64,000 nt of DNA, from positions 3,162,001-3,226,000 of the forward strand of contig JAUZTG010000029.1 of assembly GCA_030734395.1 (NCBI GenBank), given 5' to 3'. The translations under genes were made by a program, and so were the position numbers. Source of the DNA: Sarocladium kiliense (taxonomy: Eukaryota; Ascomycota; Sordariomycetes; Hypocreales; Sarocladiaceae). The notes under the pieces were generated by a model. It was given only the letters and a program-made list of their open reading frames with translations. It had not been told where the DNA came from and searched no databases. Every line of letters starts with the position of its first letter. The first letter of the stretch is position 1. This document shows positions 54,299 to 64,000 of the stretch, in pieces.

Positions 54299-54794
54299 TT
54301 AGAAATTGAAGCCAACAATGCCTTCTGCAAGCACTGCGTTGCCAACAGGCCTCGTTCTTGATAGCACAGACACACGTCTTCCAATAATCCCGCTGTTTCC
54401 GACCTCCAAAGACAAAGGGTTCTGGAGCGGCAACTCAATGTACCCGCTTTGATGCGCTATTGAGCCATTTGAAGAAAGGGGAAATTGGCAAAAGTAGCCG
54501 CAGTCCTGAGCATTTTGTGTGAGATCACCGGTCGAGCTATGGTGTGTGTGTCAGCTTGAGGCTCGCGATCGCATTGGGACTGCCTTACTGGACAACCACG
54601 TAGAGATCTGATAATTGCGCATCACCCCATGTGGCACTTGGAGTAAGTCGCGCATGCGTTGCAGTGGCACACGATGGCATGTTTGGGGTGTGAAAAGCAA
54701 GGTCGGCATTGAGGAGCGATGGAGAAGATGCTGGAGAAGCAAGAGCTGCGAGCGCACCGCCTCGGGGTCGGTTTGACGTGTCTGGTCCGCACAT
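54299..54794 (-). CDS. Small spliced orphan protein, 147 residues
   Basis: Two exons on the minus strand (54794-54589 and 54536-54299) with a 52-nt intron having a GTAAGG donor, a CTGAC branch-like site and an ATAG acceptor. The joined frame is open for 147 codons. The protein is Ala/Ser-rich at the start (GGALAALASPASSPSLL), then reads as beta-rich, with WGDAQLSDLYVVV, DCGYFCQFPLSSNGS, GYIELPLQNPLSLEVG and a C-terminal VLAEGIVGFNF. No signal peptide or membrane segment is seen. I do not recognise the family. An in-frame stop lies 42 bases before the chosen ATG, so the protein probably begins here unless another exon exists upstream. Confidence 0.5.
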
Positions 54795-55433
54795 GGCTGC
54801 AGATTGACGATCAGAAATTGCTTGATGATGCAAGTCGCTTTACGGTTCAGAAGGATAGCAGTGTATGATGGCGAAACCGGCTTATCGTCTGAGTTTATTG
54901 AGAATCGCAGAGAGAACGCACGTTCAGCAATCTCCCATGTTCGCTATTTGTAGATTGAGAAAGACGGACGCAGAGGTTCTCAAACGCGCTCTCACAGCAC
55001 ACCTGCGTTAGTTTCAGCCTCTGAATCGGGCATTCAGAAGCTACAAATGCTTTGTATGGGCCAGAAGCGCTTGTTTGAATGGATGGCGCGAAACGTGCTC
55101 AATCGAGCTCGTTTCATTCCACACCACAGAGACGGTCTCGTCGAGCGGCTTCGCACAATGGACACTTCAGATCGTCTGATGAGAAAATCAGATCCAATGG
55201 AAAGAAGATATTATACGCTTCTCAAACTAATCAACATCGCAAGCCATACGTGGTGCCATCCAATGCCCTGACGGCCAAGCGTCGCGAGGCAACATTGGAA
55301 CCAGAGTGGGCCTCAGCCAGAGGCACCAATCATGTCACGGCCCTCCACCACCAGCATTCCCAAACAGGCAATATTTGTTAGCGCACCTGGATGGCCTCAG
55401 GGGACCTTGATGAGCAAGTTTGAGAGGGTTCGG

Positions 55434-55460
55434 CAAATGGGACAAATGGGACAAATGGGT
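55434..55460 (+). repeat. Three tandem copies of a 9-bp unit
   Basis: CAAATGGGA occurs three times head to tail, the last ending in T. It lies 24 bases before the heat-shock element. Confidence 0.85.
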
Positions 55461-55483
55461 CAGACGTGACCCCCAGGCGGATT

Positions 55484-55503
55484 ATTCATGAATATTCATG
55501 AAT
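55484..55503. promoter_or_regulatory. Perfect four-pentamer heat-shock element
   Basis: Four contiguous alternating pentamers, aTTCa tGAAt aTTCa tGAAt, match the Hsf1 consensus exactly. The 20-mer is a perfect palindrome made of two identical 10-bp palindromes. It lies 193 bases upstream of the superoxide dismutase ATG. Confidence 0.75.
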
Positions 55504-55695
55504 TAGATAATCTCCGAACAAGTCAAGGATGACGTGCGCGGGGAGGAGAGTGAGGGCTTCCCAGTGAGGGGTTGCTGCATGTGTTCGTTCCTCTTGAGCT
55601 TCTTCGACCTGTCTTCCTATTCCCAAGGACCAATTTCGCAGTATTTCCCTTCACACAAACAGATCATCAACTAAGCTTTGTATCACTCCGACAGA

Positions 55696-56492
55696 ATGTC
55701 TGCAGGAACCTACTCACTTCCGGCTCTGCCGTATGCATACGATGTACGTGTTGTGTCTACCCCTCCCATATGCCTGGAGTCGAAGTGAACGAGGACTGAC
55801 CGAGCACAGGCTTTGGAGCCGAGCATTTCAGCGCAGATCATGGAGCTTCACCACAGCAAGCATCATCAGACATATGTGACCAACCTCAACAATGCTCTCG
55901 GGTCGTACTCTGCCGCGGTCTCCTCCAACGACATCCCGGCCCAAATTGCCCTCCAACCAGCCATCAAGTTCAACGGCGGTGGACACATCAACCACTCTCT
56001 TTTCTGGGCCAACCTCTCTCCTGCATCCTCTCCCGATGCCGATCCCAAAAGTGCGCCAACCCTGGTCGCCGAGATCGAGAAGACTTGGGGCTCGCTTCAG
56101 GACTTCCGTGCCGCCTTCGGCAAGACTCTCCTGGGTCTGCAGGGCAGTGGCTGGGGATGGCTGGTCAAGGATGGCTCAGCCCTGAGAATTGTGTCGACCA
56201 AGGACCAGGATCCCGTGGTCGGAGGCGAGGTTCCCATCTTCGGCGTCGATATGTGGGAACATGCGTATTACCTGCAGGTATGTCTGGGTTTGTTCCTCCT
56301 CATGTGTTACACAGAGACGTGGCTGGTGGCTGGGAGGAGAAAGGGGATTGAGCTGACGGATCATCACAGTACCTCAACGGAAAAGCCGCCTACGTGGAGA
56401 ACATTTGGAATGTCATCAACTGGAAGACAGCGGAGACTCGCTTCGCCGGTGGTCGCGAGGACGTCTTCAAGGTGCTCAAAGCCTCGATCTAG
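55696..56492 (+). CDS. Fe/Mn-family superoxide dismutase, Mn type, no mitochondrial presequence
   Basis: Three exons (55696-55743, 55810-56277, 56370-56492) give 212 residues. The mature-type start YSLPALPYAYDALEP comes only five residues after the Met, so there is no obvious mitochondrial targeting peptide. Metal ligands are His30 (ELHHSKHHQTYV), His78 (GGGHINHSLFW), Asp163 and His167 (GVDMWEHAYYLQ). The Gln in KDQDP at the Mn-type position supports manganese. Family knowledge: the enzyme converts superoxide to oxygen and peroxide; cytosolic Mn forms are known in some fungi such as Candida albicans Sod3. A perfect heat-shock element lies upstream. Confidence 0.93.
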
Positions 56493-58353
56493 GTTGCTTG
56501 ATGGGCATATCTGTACCAAGGTAGCTCGCAATAGCAGTAATGTCACTCATATTCACGCGGTGGCGTCTGACTCCAAGTCCTGTGCTTTCACAATGATGGC
56601 ACTCATCTCCCCGTAACAGAAGGTGGTCACCTTTTCATATATGCAATGTTGCACACGGCCAGGTACCGTCAGCACATGGGTCTGGACCAGGCGGGATGAG
56701 GAGACCTTGTGATACCCAAGGACTCAGAACCTCCCAGTGATCTCCATCTCCAGTCCCTGAAATGTTTGCAGCGTCAACCTCGTCCATGTCGCATCATGTC
56801 TCGGACGTACAAACAAGCTTCCACGGCTCACATGTAAGTTTCCGCATAGGCTGTGGAGGCTTTACCTGAAATGAGGCAAAGGGCCGGCATGATACAAACG
56901 AGATTTCTTTAGCAAAAGAGACAATACAGCAAACAAAGTCGGATGACTCCCGGCACGGCATGCAACATGCAAGCTTCCATCGGTTGTGAAGCAACGGTAA
57001 CCTCGACCTTATGGAACACAGTACTGCACTCACGTCGCCAGATACAGGGCTTTCTATTTCGGAAACCTGCCAGCCGACGACGACAAATACTGGTGCTGCC
57101 ACTTGGAGTTCGAGTCCGAATGAAGAGGCTCAGACGATTGCTGATTATTCAAGACGCTACCACAGACCACGGAGATCCTTTGGCCACTATCAAATTGCCG
57201 TGTCACCTCGTGATGCAGCATACGAGAAACATGCAGACACAGCTCATGGATCCCAGTTCCGCAGTAATCATATTGAATATGCAGCTAACGCGACCAATGG
57301 CGGCCGTGTGCAACCTCAGAGAGACACGAGCTGAGCAACACGACAACACTTCACGGGAACCTGCAGCAGCCCGTCGGGACGCAAGCACAGGCACCGCCGA
57401 AAGGACGAATGTCTTTCTTGAGTGCGAAGTCCCGAAAGTCAAGTCCACTTGTGCGAGTATCAGGTTGCTTCGCCCCAGAATTGGCCCAAGCCATCACGTT
57501 CCAGGCTGGTGGTGATTCCGTGGGCTTGGTTATGATCCGCGGCCATCGTTGCACTCGCCATCTCGACAGACTCGAAGACACAAACACGCTTCTGATCAAA
57601 GCTCATGCGGTGAGATCCTTGGCCGTGTCAAGGCCACAGATGAATGCCGTGTTAGCGTCTTGCGATGTCACAACTCGTTGGAAACGTGACAGCAGCAAGA
57701 TGCACAAGATGGACAGTAGGCATGCTGCAGGGGCATTAATATGAGGCCAACGATCTGCATCCATTGATCCCTCATCATCTCCTGATATGCATGTTTTGGC
57801 CGCAAGTCGGTCAACAGGTTTCTCTAGAGGGGAAACTCGGAACGGTGCCGTTCCGTCCGGTGAGCCCGTACACGACGAAGCCACTCCAGCTGCGAGCTCG
57901 GATGGCATATAGGCGGATGACATGACGTGACCTCCCAACGGGGCTTCGTAATTGATAGGGGGATTGGCCTCCCGAAACTGAACCAGGATGTTCGGAATAT
58001 ACTGATCTATAAATGGGAGACGAAATGAACGGGTATTCATGATCCTGGTGGTCTGAGAGATACGGGGCTATGCAGCCATCGAGCCAAGGAATATGGGGGG
58101 AGCCATGCAGCCCTCATGATAGTGTATGCTGTGCAATGCGAAGATCCAGCTGTTCCTTTTCGCTGCTGTCGGGATCGGAGCTTGTGTATAAAGAGTCGAG
58201 GAGGGAAAGCAGACGGTTCGTCTCGGCCATCCCCAGGCAAGACAGTCTTGAGGAAGATACGGTCCTGTCATTCGTTTGAACCTCCAGTCTCTCTCTTTGA
58301 CCGTGCCTTCGTGCAATCACATCGCAACGTCTTCAGCTTGCAATCATTGAAAC
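56493..58353. other. Gene-poor region
   Basis: About 1.9 kb. Overlapping open frames occur on both strands (56943-57515 plus; 57603-58040 minus, 145 codons from an ATG, with one hydrophobic stretch ACLLSILCILLL). None has a recognised motif, and none is convincing. The last part leads into the Ser/Thr-rich gene. Confidence 0.35.
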
Positions 58354-60555
58354 ATGATGAACAACGTCGCTCGACTTGCCCTGCTTGGGCTTGGGTAGGT
58401 TCACTTCAGCTCCCAACTCCTCGATAGCTCACGACATACTGACTCTCATCTCAGCGCTACTGTTGTCCGTGCGACAGACCACACCGTCACTGTGACTGAG
58501 ACTGTCACTGAGTGTGCAGCTTCCTGCTATGCTACTGAAACGGACTGCACTGCCACTTCGACAGAGTACGTCTGCACCACGGAGTCTACTTCGAGCATCC
58601 CGGACGTCACACCTCCGGTGAGCTCTTCAACCACTCCTCCGGTCGAGACAACTGAGCCCGAAACGACGGATTCGAACACACTCCCTCAGACGGAGTCAAC
58701 CACGTCTTACGGAGCATTTTCGGAGACTTCGGAGACCGAGTCTTCTGCTACCTATCCTCCTGAGACCACTGAGACGAATCCTGGCACTACTGACTCTTCC
58801 GCACTGCCTGTCACAACCTCGGGCAGCAGCACCTACGAGACTACCCCGGGAACAACTCCAGGAACAACTCCAGGAACTACAGAGAGCTCCGAGGTACCTG
58901 AGAGCTCGGCAAGCACTTACCCTGGTGAGAGCTCAACTTGCACGGACTACTATGGCTGTGACTCTTTCTCGAACACCGAGTCTGAAGGGACAACCACTCT
59001 GAGGTCAACTGTTACTAGCTTCATCACCTTCTCTGAGAGCACCAGCACTTACGGCACAGAGACCAGTGAAGTCCCAGAGAGTAGCACCGAGACTTATTCG
59101 GGAACTGAGAGCACCCCTGGCACTGAAACCGAGAGCTCGAAGACCCTCCCAGTGACAACGTCTGGAACAGAGACTGACAGCACAAAGACATACCCTGGCA
59201 CCGAGTCTACTCCAAAGACTGAGACTGAAAGCACGAAAACTTATCCTGGTACTGAAACAACTGAGTCTACCACATATGGTGAATCGACAACATACAGCCA
59301 GTCTACCAGCGAGACGGAAACCAATGACTCCTCCACACTTCCAGTCACCACCTCCGGTACTGAGTCTACTCAGATTTATGGCACCACCTCCTCCACGTGC
59401 ACGACGGAGAGTAGCAAGGTTCCTCATGGGCCATCGTCTGGCAGCTCCTACTATGGGGGCAACACAACCTACCCCCAGACGTCAAAGACGTACAGCACGA
59501 CCACGATCAGTTCTGAGGAATCTTTCTCGTCACCCTCTGTGCCACTGAGCACCTGGACTCCTCCTGTTGAGAGCTCCAGCTCATACTACTCTCAGAGTAC
59601 CCCGTTTGAGAGCTCGTCGAGCAGCTACTACAGCGCGAGCACCCCGGTTGCGAGCTCCTCAACCCTACCGCTCACCCCCAGTGAGAGCTCTAGCTCCTAC
59701 TACTCTCAAAGCACTCCCGTAGAAAGCTCTAGCTCCTACTACTCTCAGAGTACTCCTGTAGAAAGCTCATCGAGTAGCTACTACAGCGAGAGCACCCCCA
59801 TTGCTAGCTCGTCGACTTTGCCACTTACACCCGGCGAGAGCTCTTCAACCGACTACTACAGCTCCAGCAGCTCAGATGAGAGTTCTAGCACGTACTACAC
59901 CCTGAGCACATCTGAGGAAAGCTCGAGCACGTACTACCTGAGCACGGAGACGATCCCATTGACCACTCCTGTGACTACGCCTGAGAGTGAGAGCACAACC
60001 TATGGCATCAGCACAGAAGAGACCACCTCTGAGTCTTCCACTGAGAGCGTCGTCACGCCTACTGAGTCCTCTACCGAAGATGCGACCTCATACACCTCAG
60101 TCCCTGAGTCTTCCACAGAGTATAGCAACTCAACTGTGCCTGTTGAGTCATCCACCACCAAATATTACCCGCCTCCGGTGACCACCACTATCCTCACCGA
60201 GACCGAGACCACCAGCGAGAGCAGCGTCTACCCGCCCTCGTCCTCCACACCCAGCGGATATGACTTCGGCACCACAACCTCCAGCTCTTACGAGTCCGAG
60301 ACCTCCAGCGCCTCGTATGACTCGTCCGCCGAGCCTGTGACCCCTTCCTCCTCTTCCGTCTACTCAACTCCCACGACCTTCCAGACAACAAGCAAGACGT
60401 ACCCAGGCACCACCACGTCTACCGAGGAGTACCCGGAGACCACCACGACAGGTTATGGTCCGCCCAGCTATGAACCTCCGCCGTCTTACGAGGAGCCTCC
60501 CTCTTACGGCCCGCCTCCTTACTACGGTCGTAAGTTCCGTGGCCTTAGGTGGTGA
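58354..60555 (+). CDS. Secreted Ser/Thr-rich repeat protein (cell-wall or mucin-like)
   Basis: Two exons (58354-58394, 58455-60555) give 713 residues. A short signal peptide (ARLALLGLGATVVRA) precedes a Cys-containing segment (ECAASCYATETDCTATSTEYVC), then about 600 residues of Ser, Thr, Glu, Pro and Tyr. Tandem units of the type VESSSSYYSQSTP repeat, alternating with SSTLPLTP. The C-terminus changes to Pro/Tyr repeats (PPSYEPPPSYEEPPSYGPPPYYG) and ends KFRGLRW. No GPI signal is seen. Family knowledge: such sequences are usually heavily O-glycosylated wall or adhesion proteins. Specific role unknown; orthology is hard to establish because of low complexity. Confidence 0.8.
59564..59850 (+). 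repeat. Coding tandem repeats of the Ser/Thr-rich gene
   Basis: About five units of roughly 36-39 bp encode ESSSSYYSQSTP-like peptides, with two SSTLPLTP spacers. Units keep frame and differ mostly at third positions. Confidence 0.75.
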
Positions 60556-60794
60556 AATGAGAGGAGGAGCTCGATCCCTTCCGCTGGAAGGTCGACGAAG
60601 GAGAGGACGAATTTCGCTTCATGACATGACACCTTTTATTTCTTTGAGTAAGACTTCTTGAGTGTTGTTTTGAGTTGGGGACATGTAGTTTCAAAAAGGG
60701 AGAAGAAAACCAGCATTGATCCAAAATTGGCTGCGCATGATTGCCTTCTATGTGTCATGTCTTGTCTTATCTATGAGCGCCAACATATCTACGT

Positions 60795-62530
60795 CTATGA
60801 GCCGATGGAAAGAGACACGACCGCCCATTTGCCGCTCCATGCCCATTTCCGTGCACCAGAATCACCACCTCCTCCTTCAGTCTTGCGTAACTCCTCGTCC
60901 TTGCCGGCCGGAAGACCGACGACCACGTCGGCTTTACAGGTGCGCAATGACAAGACATTTACGCCTGATCCAGGTCCCATAGGCCCAATCGCCTCGCTGA
61001 AGGGAGTTGTGGGGTCCCATTGAGCCTGTAGAAGTTTTCTGTTAGTCGCTGATGGCGGGGAGATCACAATATTCGAAAAAACTTACATCAGCTGTGAGCT
61101 TGCGGTAATTCAGGTCACCCTTGAAGATGACAAGCTCTGACCCTTGAAGGTCCTTGTGAAGCTCGGGTGCCTCCGCCGGAAGACGCCAGAAGCTGCCAGG
61201 CGCGGTCCAATACCTGTTGGGTCGCATGACCAAGCGACCCTCAGCATGATGCATGATCCACTCATGGAACAAGAACTGCATGTTCTCGACCTCGGTGTCC
61301 GAAAGAGGAGTAGGGGTCTTGTCCTGCAGTGCCTCATCCTCCGACTGTGTCTCGAAGAACGCGCGTGGGTTGGAGATAGAGTTGAGGAGATCGCTGAAGT
61401 CGGTAGGCAGTACGTCTGACACATACCAGGGAATGGACTTTGGATGGATAATTATTTGTGTTGCCAAGCCGGAAGAAAGAAGGTACCCTGCGAGAACGAG
61501 ATCGACGTAGAGCTCGAAACCGGCGTTATCAAGGACGAAGTCGACCCTCCGCTCAGCCTTGCCCTCAGCCTTGGCCTTCTGCAAGAGATCAAAAGCCGCT
61601 GACAAGTCGTTCACAAGAATATTGTTTTCCGCTGATTTGCGGGCCTCGGACCCCTGAAGCTTCTGGATATCCTCATACGAGAGGTTCGGCAGCAGGGAGA
61701 GGTCGGTCGCATTGCCCCAGAGGCAGATCTCCGCCATCTCGATGAACAGAAGCCTCTCAGCCTCGACATCGGGAGCTGATTTCTTGTGAGCTTCGATTTG
61801 TTGTATGAGAGTCTTGTACTGGGCGGCAAGTTCGAGAATAGCGTCGCGGGAGGTGCGGAAAGCCTTGGACTTGGAACGCGCGAAGATGTCGTAGTCTTTC
61901 CAGTGTTTTGACAGCTGGAACATGGCGCTGATACGTCTGCACTTGAGTCAGTTTCATGATTCCAAGAAAAGAAATCGGCCGCGAATTCTTACCTATACAA
62001 GTAACACTCGCCGTATAGCCAGGCGACGTTCATCCATGTCGGATCCCTCTGCTCTAACTCCTTGTTGTAGGCAGCGATGTCTTCCGGGAAGCCATCATCG
62101 GGTAGTGGTCTGCGATAACCATCAGCTGCAGCTCAATAGTTGGTTTATTGTCGAGCTCTCCGTGCGTACGTCAACTTGCGGTCGTGAAGAGCTTCGTATT
62201 TGAGAGTAGCGAGCTGCTCGACGAGAGCGCGACCCTCAGCCTGCTTGTCTGGGTCGTCTGTGTGGGAGCTCGCGCGATGAAGATCGTCAATTGCACCGGT
62301 CTACATTGAGTAAAGAAGTTAGAGAAACGACCGAGGGCCAGCAATGCAGACCGAGAAGCAGAGGACTTACAATAATGACAGGCCATCTTTTGAATACCGA
62401 TTCGTGGGCGAAGGACGTCTTGTCGCCAGTATTGTACTGGGCTTTTCGGGCCTCATATCAGCATTTGCCTAATCAAAATTAGATCTCGAGATCAAAGGGT
62501 ATACTCACGAGTCTTAGGGTCGTACTCCAT
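60795..62530 (-). CDS. ARMT1/DUF89 damage-control phosphatase family protein
   Basis: Six exons on the minus strand (62530-62509, 62441-62371, 62300-62170, 62109-61993, 61936-61087, 61025-60795) give 473 residues, matching yeast YMR027W in size. Conserved blocks include QYNTGDKTSFAHESVFKRWP, WLYGECYLYRRI, CLWGNATDLSLLPNLS, RVDFVLDNAGFELYVDLVLAGYLL, VIFKGDLNYRKLT, SLRTCKADVVVGLP and SGKWAVVS. The Asp and Asn in DNAGFE and the Asp in KGDLNYRK bind metal in the family. Family knowledge: these are metal-dependent phosphatases that remove phosphate from sugar phosphates such as fructose-1-phosphate; a protein carboxyl methyltransferase activity was also reported for the human protein. All five introns have consensus ends and keep frame. 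Confidence 0.92.
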
Positions 62531-63239
62531 GGCTTCGACCAACACGCAGGCTGTCGATATATACACGGGATGATGCCTTAGCTTGGGGTCGCAATGAGGG
62601 AGAAATTTAGATGGAGGGGCAGTGAACGCGGGATCGGCGACGTCAGGAGGGGCAGTCTGAGATAGCGGCACGAGTCAAGGCATGGGTCAGGGTCCACAGG
62701 AGCTTGTCCGTGCCATTATTAGCTACTGGGGACTGAATCTCGGACTGCTCTCCCATCAGACCATCATCTGTATACTAGATATCACTCCTTCGACATCCCA
62801 ACAGCTTCATAGAGCCCTAACACTGCCACTGGATGTCACCGTCTACCAACAGCCTACCAATCCGAGACTCCCCGGCCACTCCACATTCTCTCCGAGCTGA
62901 GCGGCTTACCCTGCAGCTAGGATCAATGCAACACACCCACTTCTTCTCTGGCTTCGATCCACGGGTGACCTGGTCATCCTGGCATGCCTCTTGAGCCTGC
63001 CATATCTGCCCACTTCCCCAGACTTAACGCCTTTCCCCACGGACAGCTCCGATACGCTAGTTCTGCTCTGTGTGCTATAGGCTCAATTGTCTTGGCTGAT
63101 CTTGGGCGCATTTTGAACGTGTTCACCTCACATGTCAGCCTCCGCTTCTCTCCACCTAAGGTAGCTTCGCTTCGCTGAGACCCTTTGAGCCGCCCGCCAT
63201 GCACCACCCGCTCGCGTGAGCACCCAATCCCTCTGAACC
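62531..63239. promoter_or_regulatory. Divergent promoter region
   Basis: About 710 bases between the start codons of the ARMT1-like gene and the Zn2Cys6 gene. No specific element recognised. Confidence 0.45.
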
Positions 63240-64000
63240 ATGTCGCGACGACCCTGGGCTGTCAATCAACAGCCAGTCGCGCAGGACACCTCGTCATCGA
63301 TGATGGACATCCCCAAGTCGCCCAGCGTGGACGATCGCTCACCAGAGGATCTGCCCAAGACTGCGCACAAGCGATCAAGCGAGCAGAGCTCTGCTGAGCT
63401 TCGTTACCCTCGGAAGCGTTCCATACGAGCCTGCCATCTCTGTCGCGCCCGCAAGACGAAATGCGACAATGTACAGCCTACCTGCGGCTTCTGCGCGTCG
63501 ATCGGCGCAAACTGCAGCTATGACGGCAAGCAGCACGACCATTCCTCGTATGGAACCCTCCTCGACCCTGCTTTCTGGACCTAGTCTTGTCTCAGTTGCT
63601 GATCGCGTTCATAGCTTTGACTCAGCCAGTCTCGAGATCCTGCGCAAGCTGAGCGAGCTTGCTGAAGGCCAGAATGAACTCATCAGCTTACTTCGATCCA
63701 TAACGACAAACCACGTCCAGTCACCTCCCCAGTTCTCACCGCCTGCACACAACCCGCTCTCGGCACCGCTTGCTGCAACACCTGGCAGTAACGCTGGACC
63801 GAGACGCGACATCGAGACTCTTCCCTCTACAAGCCCATCCGATTATGCAGATGCTTCGTATAGCCGCCTCGATCGGCTCGTCCAAGCATCCATAGGCAGC
63901 TCAGCCTTGCCCCTACGCGATACTCGCGAGACGTTGGGAGCCTTCGCACAGAACCAGCTCTCGCCTCAAGAATACTTTGAAGTTGGATCCGACGCAGCTG
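63240..64000 (+). CDS. Zn2Cys6 transcription factor, N-terminal part (3' truncated)
   Basis: Two exons are visible (63240-63547, 63595 to the window end; intron 47 nt), giving about 237 residues. The Gal4-type zinc cluster ACHLCRARKTKCDNVQPTCGF onward has spacing CX2CX6CX6CX2CX6C with basic residues after the second Cys, so all six Cys are present. A short linker and a coiled-coil-like helix (LEILRKLSELAEGQNELISLLR) follow, then a Ser/Pro-rich stretch. The fungal middle-homology domain would lie beyond the window. Family knowledge: such factors bind CGG repeats and control metabolism or development. Target genes unknown. Confidence 0.9.

Larger units (their letters stand above)
54795..55695. 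promoter_or_regulatory. Divergent intergenic region upstream of the superoxide dismutase gene
   Basis: About 900 bases. It contains three copies of a 9-bp unit CAAATGGGA (55434-55460, last copy with one change) and a perfect heat-shock element (55484-55503). The final 120 bases are C/T-rich leader. Confidence 0.5.

Noticed and set aside
57603..58040. 145-codon ATG-started frame on the minus strand with one hydrophobic stretch
   Set aside because: No family features and no splice partner found; length is within what chance gives in this window. Kept only as a note in the intergenic entry.
59005..59427. 140-codon antisense frame inside the Ser/Thr-rich gene
   Set aside because: Mirror of a repetitive coding sequence; Arg/Leu/Ser-rich shadow without motifs.
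59564..59850. Regular spaced repeats, considered as an array
   Set aside because: Units are in-frame protein repeats with third-position changes, not CRISPR-type repeats with unique spacers.

Overview
The window is about 64 kb of nuclear DNA from a filamentous ascomycete. The sequence shows short GT-AG introns (mostly 47-75 nt), CT-rich leaders, a Zn2Cys6 regulator, a GPI-anchored GH72 wall enzyme, and filamentous-fungus genes such as an acrB-like gene and a FHIP/RAI16-like gene. A Dothideomycete is my best guess, by inference from gene content and intron style. No bacterial-type operon, CRISPR array, transposon, rRNA or convincing tRNA was seen.

Layout. 1-11 kb: the end of a divergent protein-kinase-like gene, a long gene-poor stretch with one possible micro-gene (1713-1871), a GH72+X8 glucanosyltransferase, a small Cys protein, a PAP2 phosphatase and a coiled-coil orphan. 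11-20 kb: housekeeping genes, namely a promethin-like lipid-droplet protein, proteasome ATPase Rpt2 divergent from E2 enzyme Ubc1, then succinyl-CoA ligase alpha divergent from Elp3. 20-32 kb: an amidohydrolase, a mitochondrial-carrier-like protein, a secreted M24 peptidase, the Ccr4 deadenylase and an MFS symporter of the Dal5/Tna1 type. 32-39 kb: a class I methyltransferase, the LYR protein ETFRF1 (with a 13-nt microexon) and an unknown gene followed by a 26-nt G run. 42-54 kb: AcrB-like membrane coiled-coil protein, FHIP-like trafficking protein, T5orf172-domain protein and AAAP amino-acid transporter. 54-64 kb: a small spliced orphan on the minus strand, Mn-type superoxide dismutase with a perfect heat-shock element upstream, a Ser/Thr-rich secreted repeat protein, an ARMT1/DUF89 protein and the start of a Zn2Cys6 transcription factor.

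Most genes look like ordinary chromosomal genes and do not form one pathway. Two local links stand out. Rpt2 and Ubc1, both ubiquitin-proteasome proteins, share a divergent promoter with two CACGTG boxes one helical turn apart. The superoxide dismutase has a four-pentamer heat-shock element 193 bp before its ATG. I found no clear multi-gene novel system. The least explained items are the orphan genes (1713-1871, 6373-6662, 9158-10657, 37940-39130, 54299-54794) and unusual gene structures (an ATG-only coding exon, a 13-nt microexon, two stop-free introns whose lengths are multiples of three). Exon boundaries were placed by hand from splice motifs, reading frame and family conservation; transcript data were not available.
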